A stretch of DNA of 8,663 bases from Planctomycetaceae bacterium (GTDB lineage: Bacteria; Planctomycetota; Planctomycetia; Pirellulales; Thermoguttaceae): assembly GCA_031254675.1 (NCBI GenBank), contig JAIRTV010000114.1, positions 1-8,663 on the forward strand, given 5' to 3'. Shown here one piece after another: positions 6,884 through 8,663 of this stretch. A model generated the notes under the pieces. It searched no databases, was not told the DNA's origin, and saw only the letters and a list, made by a program, of their open reading frames with translations. A program made the position numbers and the translations under genes. Within the stretch, counting starts at the first letter, position 1. Every line of letters starts with the position of its first letter.

Positions 6884-8011
6884 ATGGGTGATCATTCTTT
6901 GGAACTTCGGGACACGGTTCTCCTTTCGATGGTTGAAGGGATTGGGTCGCGAACGTATCGGCGGCTTTTGGAACGATTCGGAAGCGTAACGGAAATCTTG
7001 AACGCTTCGTGCAACGATTTGAGTGATTTTGAATTTCTGAAATCGGATACGGCGTTACGATTGGCTTCGGCGAGGCGAAATTTTGATCCCAATGTCATTC
7101 TTGAACTTTGCCAACGTCATCAGATTGATATTATTCCGTTTCATGATTCGCGTTACCCTGAACCGCTTCGAACAATTCACGATCCGCCGCCGATTTTGTA
7201 CGTTAAAGGAAAAATGTTGCTGCAAGATAGTTTTTCGATTGCGGTGATTGGAACGCGTCGAAGTTCGGCTTATGGTTGTCGTCAGGCGAACCGTTTGGCG
7301 ACTGCTCTTGCTGGCAATGGATTTACGATTATTAGTGGTTTGGCGTTGGGAATTGATGGTATTGCTCACCGTGCCGCTCTAAAATCCAATGCCCGAACTC
7401 TTGCTGTTTTGGGAAGTGGACATCACCGAATTTATCCGCCGGAACATGAAATTCTTGCCGAACAAATTGTTCAATCCGGTGGTGCTGTGTTGAGTGAATA
7501 TCCGCCGTTACATCAATCTGCAAAATGGACTTTTCCGCAACGGAATCGGATTGTGAGTGGTCTTTCGCTTGGGGTTCTTGTTGTGGAATCGCCTTTGCGG
7601 AGTGGAGCCATGATTTCTGCACGAATTGCTGGAGAGCAAGGACGTGATCTGTTTGCGGTTCCCGGTTCTATTGAATCGCCCAACTCGCAAGGTTGTCATC
7701 AATTGATTCGTGATGGTGCTTATCTTGTGGAGTCGGTTGATGATATATTGAATGTTCTTGGTCCGTTACGGCAAAAAGTTCTCTTGCTCAATATGCCGCA
7801 ATTGCCTGATCCGATTCGTCATCCAAACGAAACTTCGCTCAACGAAATAGAACGAAGTGTGTTACGTTTAGTTGGAATGTCTCCCACTCCGCTCAATGAT
7901 ATTGTTATACAATCTGGTCTCGAAGTGTTACAAGTTGTTACTGCTTTGAGTGTTTTGGAAAAAAAACGGATTATCCGTCAACTTTCGCCGGTTGTGTTTG
8001 TTAAAGTATAA
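6884..8011 (+). CDS. dprA: DNA-processing protein DprA (Smf)
   Basis: The protein binds incoming single-stranded DNA in the cytoplasm during natural transformation and loads RecA. At 375 residues it has the full family length and three parts. These are a helix-hairpin-helix/SAM-like N-terminus (about 8-60, with VEGIGSRTYRRLL), a Rossmann-type core (about 80-290), and a winged-helix C-terminus (about 318-372). Core motifs are VIGTRRSSAYG (121-131), SGLALGIDGIAH (151-162), VLGSGHHRIYPPEH (175-188), SEYPP (204-208), FPQRNRIVSGLS (217-228), SGAMISAR (240-247) and FAVPGSI (257-263). No change at key motifs is apparent. There is no strong ribosome binding site; the start is set by the N-terminal domain. 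No other competence gene is in view, and dprA is widespread even where transformation is unknown. Confidence 0.96.
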   Translation: MGDHSLELRDTVLLSMVEGIGSRTYRRLLERFGSVTEILNASCNDLSDFEFLKSDTALRLASARRNFDPNVILELCQRHQIDIIPFHDSRYPEPLRTIHDPPPILYVKGKMLLQDSFSIAVIGTRRSSAYGCRQANRLATALAGNGFTIISGLALGIDGIAHRAALKSNARTLAVLGSGHHRIYPPEHEILAEQIVQSGGAVLSEYPPLHQSAKWTFPQRNRIVSGLSLGVLVVESPLRSGAMISARIAGEQGRDLFAVPGSIESPNSQGCHQLIRDGAYLVESVDDILNVLGPLRQKVLLLNMPQLPDPIRHPNETSLNEIERSVLRLVGMSPTPLNDIVIQSGLEVLQVVTALSVLEKKRIIRQLSPVVFVKV

Positions 8012-8142
8012 CGAGGGTGTATTTATAACAGTTTCGGATATTCTCGGATTTGTTCTTGCTTTGTTGCCAAACGATTATTTGTTGTGTCATCTGCTAAAAT
8101 CTTCATTTTTTTTATTTTTTCAGAAAAATTAAAAAATACCGC

Positions 8143-8169
8143 TTGACATTTTTCTTGATTCCGTATAAA
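8143..8169 (+). promoter_or_regulatory. Promoter ahead of the DUF1559 gene
   Basis: TTGACA (8143-8148) is followed after 15 bases by TATAAA (8164-8169). The spacing is short but both boxes are good. The predicted start near 8176 gives a leader of about 95 bases before the ATG at 8271. The upstream part of the gap after dprA (8012-8142) is AT-rich. It has only a weak all-A/T stem near 8105-8137 that might serve as a terminator. Confidence 0.45.
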
Positions 8170-8203
8170 CTCTGAATCTTACGTTTAATCGTATTGCGTT
8201 TGT

Positions 8204-8222
8204 TTTGCCGTGTTTCGGCAAA
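8204..8222 (+). promoter_or_regulatory. Hairpin in the DUF1559 leader
   Basis: TTTGCCG (8204-8210) pairs perfectly with CGGCAAA (8216-8222) across TGTTT. An overlapping alternative pair, CGTTTG (8197-8202) with CAAACG (8219-8224), competes for the same bases. Two exclusive stems in a leader can be regulatory, but there is no T run after them and no riboswitch family is recognised. Confidence 0.35.
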
Positions 8223-8257
8223 CGTTTCGTGATCAAATTTGTAAAACCTTAGAAAAC

Positions 8258-8263
8258 AAGGAG
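8258..8263 (+). promoter_or_regulatory. Ribosome binding site, out of frame with DUF1559
   Basis: AAGGAG lies seven bases before the ATG at 8271, ideal spacing. That ATG is not in the frame of the DUF1559 domain, while the two ATGs that are (8288 and 8339) have no Shine-Dalgarno sequence. This mismatch is the main evidence that the G run downstream decides expression. Confidence 0.75.
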
Positions 8264-8270
8264 AATGACA

Positions 8271-8390
8271 ATGGAAAATTTAGTTAAATGTGTTGTCGGG
8301 ATTTTTGCAATATTTTTTGTGAAAATCCAAATGTTAAAATGGACAAATTGCACAAACCAGGGGGGGGGGCTATATGGAGTGAAGAGTTGA
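8271..8390 (+). CDS. 39-codon leader frame ahead of DUF1559
   Basis: From the well-placed ATG the frame reads MENLVKCVVGIFAIFFVKIQ, a basic then hydrophobic start. It passes through the G run as three glycines and stops at TGA (8388-8390). Alone it would be a 39-residue peptide with one possible membrane segment. It is more likely the true 5' end of the DUF1559 gene, cut off by the present length of the G run. With 11 or 8 G it would continue into the prepilin box, which would then begin near residue 67. If real as a separate unit it could be an upstream regulatory frame. Confidence 0.5.
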   Translation: MENLVKCVVGIFAIFFVKIQMLKWTNCTNQGGGLYGVKS

Positions 8391-8663
8391 GAACGGATAG
8401 TGGAAAGTGGTCGGTTTTTCGGCGTTTTTCCACAAAATTCTCAACTCTTTCGCACTCTTTGCGATTCGGATTTACGTTGGTTGAATTACTCGTGGTTATT
8501 GCAATTATCGGCGTGCTAATTGCATTACTGTTACCAGCCGTGCAAGCCGCCCGCGAAGCCGCAAGACGGATGCAATGTACCAACCATCTAAAACAAATCG
8601 GTGTCGGTGTTCACAATTTTCACGATACCAATCAGGGGCTTCCTCCTTTGTATGTTGGTTATT
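8339..8663 (+). CDS. DUF1559 prepilin-like protein, 3' end outside window
   Basis: The frame runs off the right edge. It holds the prepilin box GFTLVELLVVIAIIG, whose first glycine is residue 44 counting from the ATG at 8339, then VLIALLLPAVQAAREAARR and MQCTNHLKQIGVGVHNFHD, the classic DUF1559 N-terminus. These proteins are thought to be processed like type II pseudopilins and displayed at the envelope; planctomycetes carry many copies. The residues before the box (MDKLHKPGGGAIWSEELRTD and on) are much longer than the usual short prepilin leader and come from a G run and an inverted repeat. ATG 8288 is an alternative in-frame start; neither has a ribosome binding site. The likely native start is 8271 after a one-base change in the G run. 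Confidence 0.85.
   Translation, partial: MDKLHKPGGGAIWSEELRTDSGKWSVFRRFSTKFSTLSHSLRFGFTLVELLVVIAIIGVLIALLLPAVQAAREAARRMQCTNHLKQIGVGVHNFHDTNQGLPPLYVGY
8360..8369 (+). repeat. Ten-G homopolymer, candidate phase-variation tract
   Basis: Ten uninterrupted G residues lie inside coding sequence between the ribosome-bound ATG (frame of 8271) and the DUF1559 domain (frame of 8339). Tracts of this length slip during replication, and a gain of one or loss of two would fuse the two frames. It is also the kind of tract where assemblies make errors. Confidence 0.8.
8382..8449 (+). repeat. Nested inverted repeat inside the DUF1559 5' end
   Basis: AAGAGTTGAGAA (8382-8393) is perfectly complementary to TTCTCAACTCTT (8438-8449). 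Inside it GTGGAAA (8400-8406) pairs with TTTCCAC (8427-8433), so the 68 bases fold into one long two-part stem. It lies in frame between the G run and the prepilin box and encodes a Ser/Arg/Phe-rich linker. It looks like a small palindromic insertion that has become part of the reading frame. Confidence 0.7.

Noticed and set aside
8105..8137. A/T-only stem after dprA considered as a terminator.
   Set aside because: The pairing is broken in the middle and contains no G-C pairs, so it would be unstable.

Overview
The window comes from a member of the Planctomycetota, and this rests on the genes rather than on any marker RNA. The right edge opens a DUF1559 protein with the prepilin-type box GFTLVELLVVIAIIG followed by LLPAVQAAREAARRMQC, a family strongly expanded in this phylum. 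The DUF4432 protein and the secreted helical protein also look planctomycete-like. By eye the DNA is AT-rich for the phylum, with AT-rich intergenic regions. A host- or gut-associated lineage is possible, but that is only a guess.

Layout. Positions 177-4958 read on the minus strand. In transcription order they hold a DUF4432 (aldose-epimerase-like) protein, a small nitroreductase, an N-terminal fragment of the transcription-repair coupling factor Mfd, an N-terminal fragment of the NAD(P)HX epimerase NnrE, a gene-free repeat region (1239-1767), and a membrane-anchored BatA-like VWA protein. Positions 5356-8663 read on the plus strand: a secreted alpha-helical protein, the DNA-processing protein DprA, and the 5' end of the DUF1559 gene. 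The two groups diverge from 4959-5355, where I see one sigma70-like promoter facing each way.

Two places depart from ordinary gene content. (1) At 1418-2224 two successive genes keep good 5' ends and lose their 3' parts. Just beyond them lies a roughly 330-base palindromic element with short terminal repeats and tandem repeats at both sides. Its core has two 11-bp hairpins, one in each arm, which differ by paired compensatory substitutions. (2) At 8258-8470 the only good ribosome binding site of the DUF1559 gene leads to an ATG in a different frame from the DUF1559 domain. A run of ten G lies between them, and one extra G (or two fewer) would join the two frames. A nested inverted repeat follows the G run. 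This looks like a phase-variable prepilin-like surface protein, or else a homopolymer sequencing error.

The intact genes do not form one recognisable pathway. The VWA and DUF1559 proteins belong to the envelope, DprA to incoming-DNA handling, and the nitroreductase and DUF4432 protein to redox and sugar chemistry.
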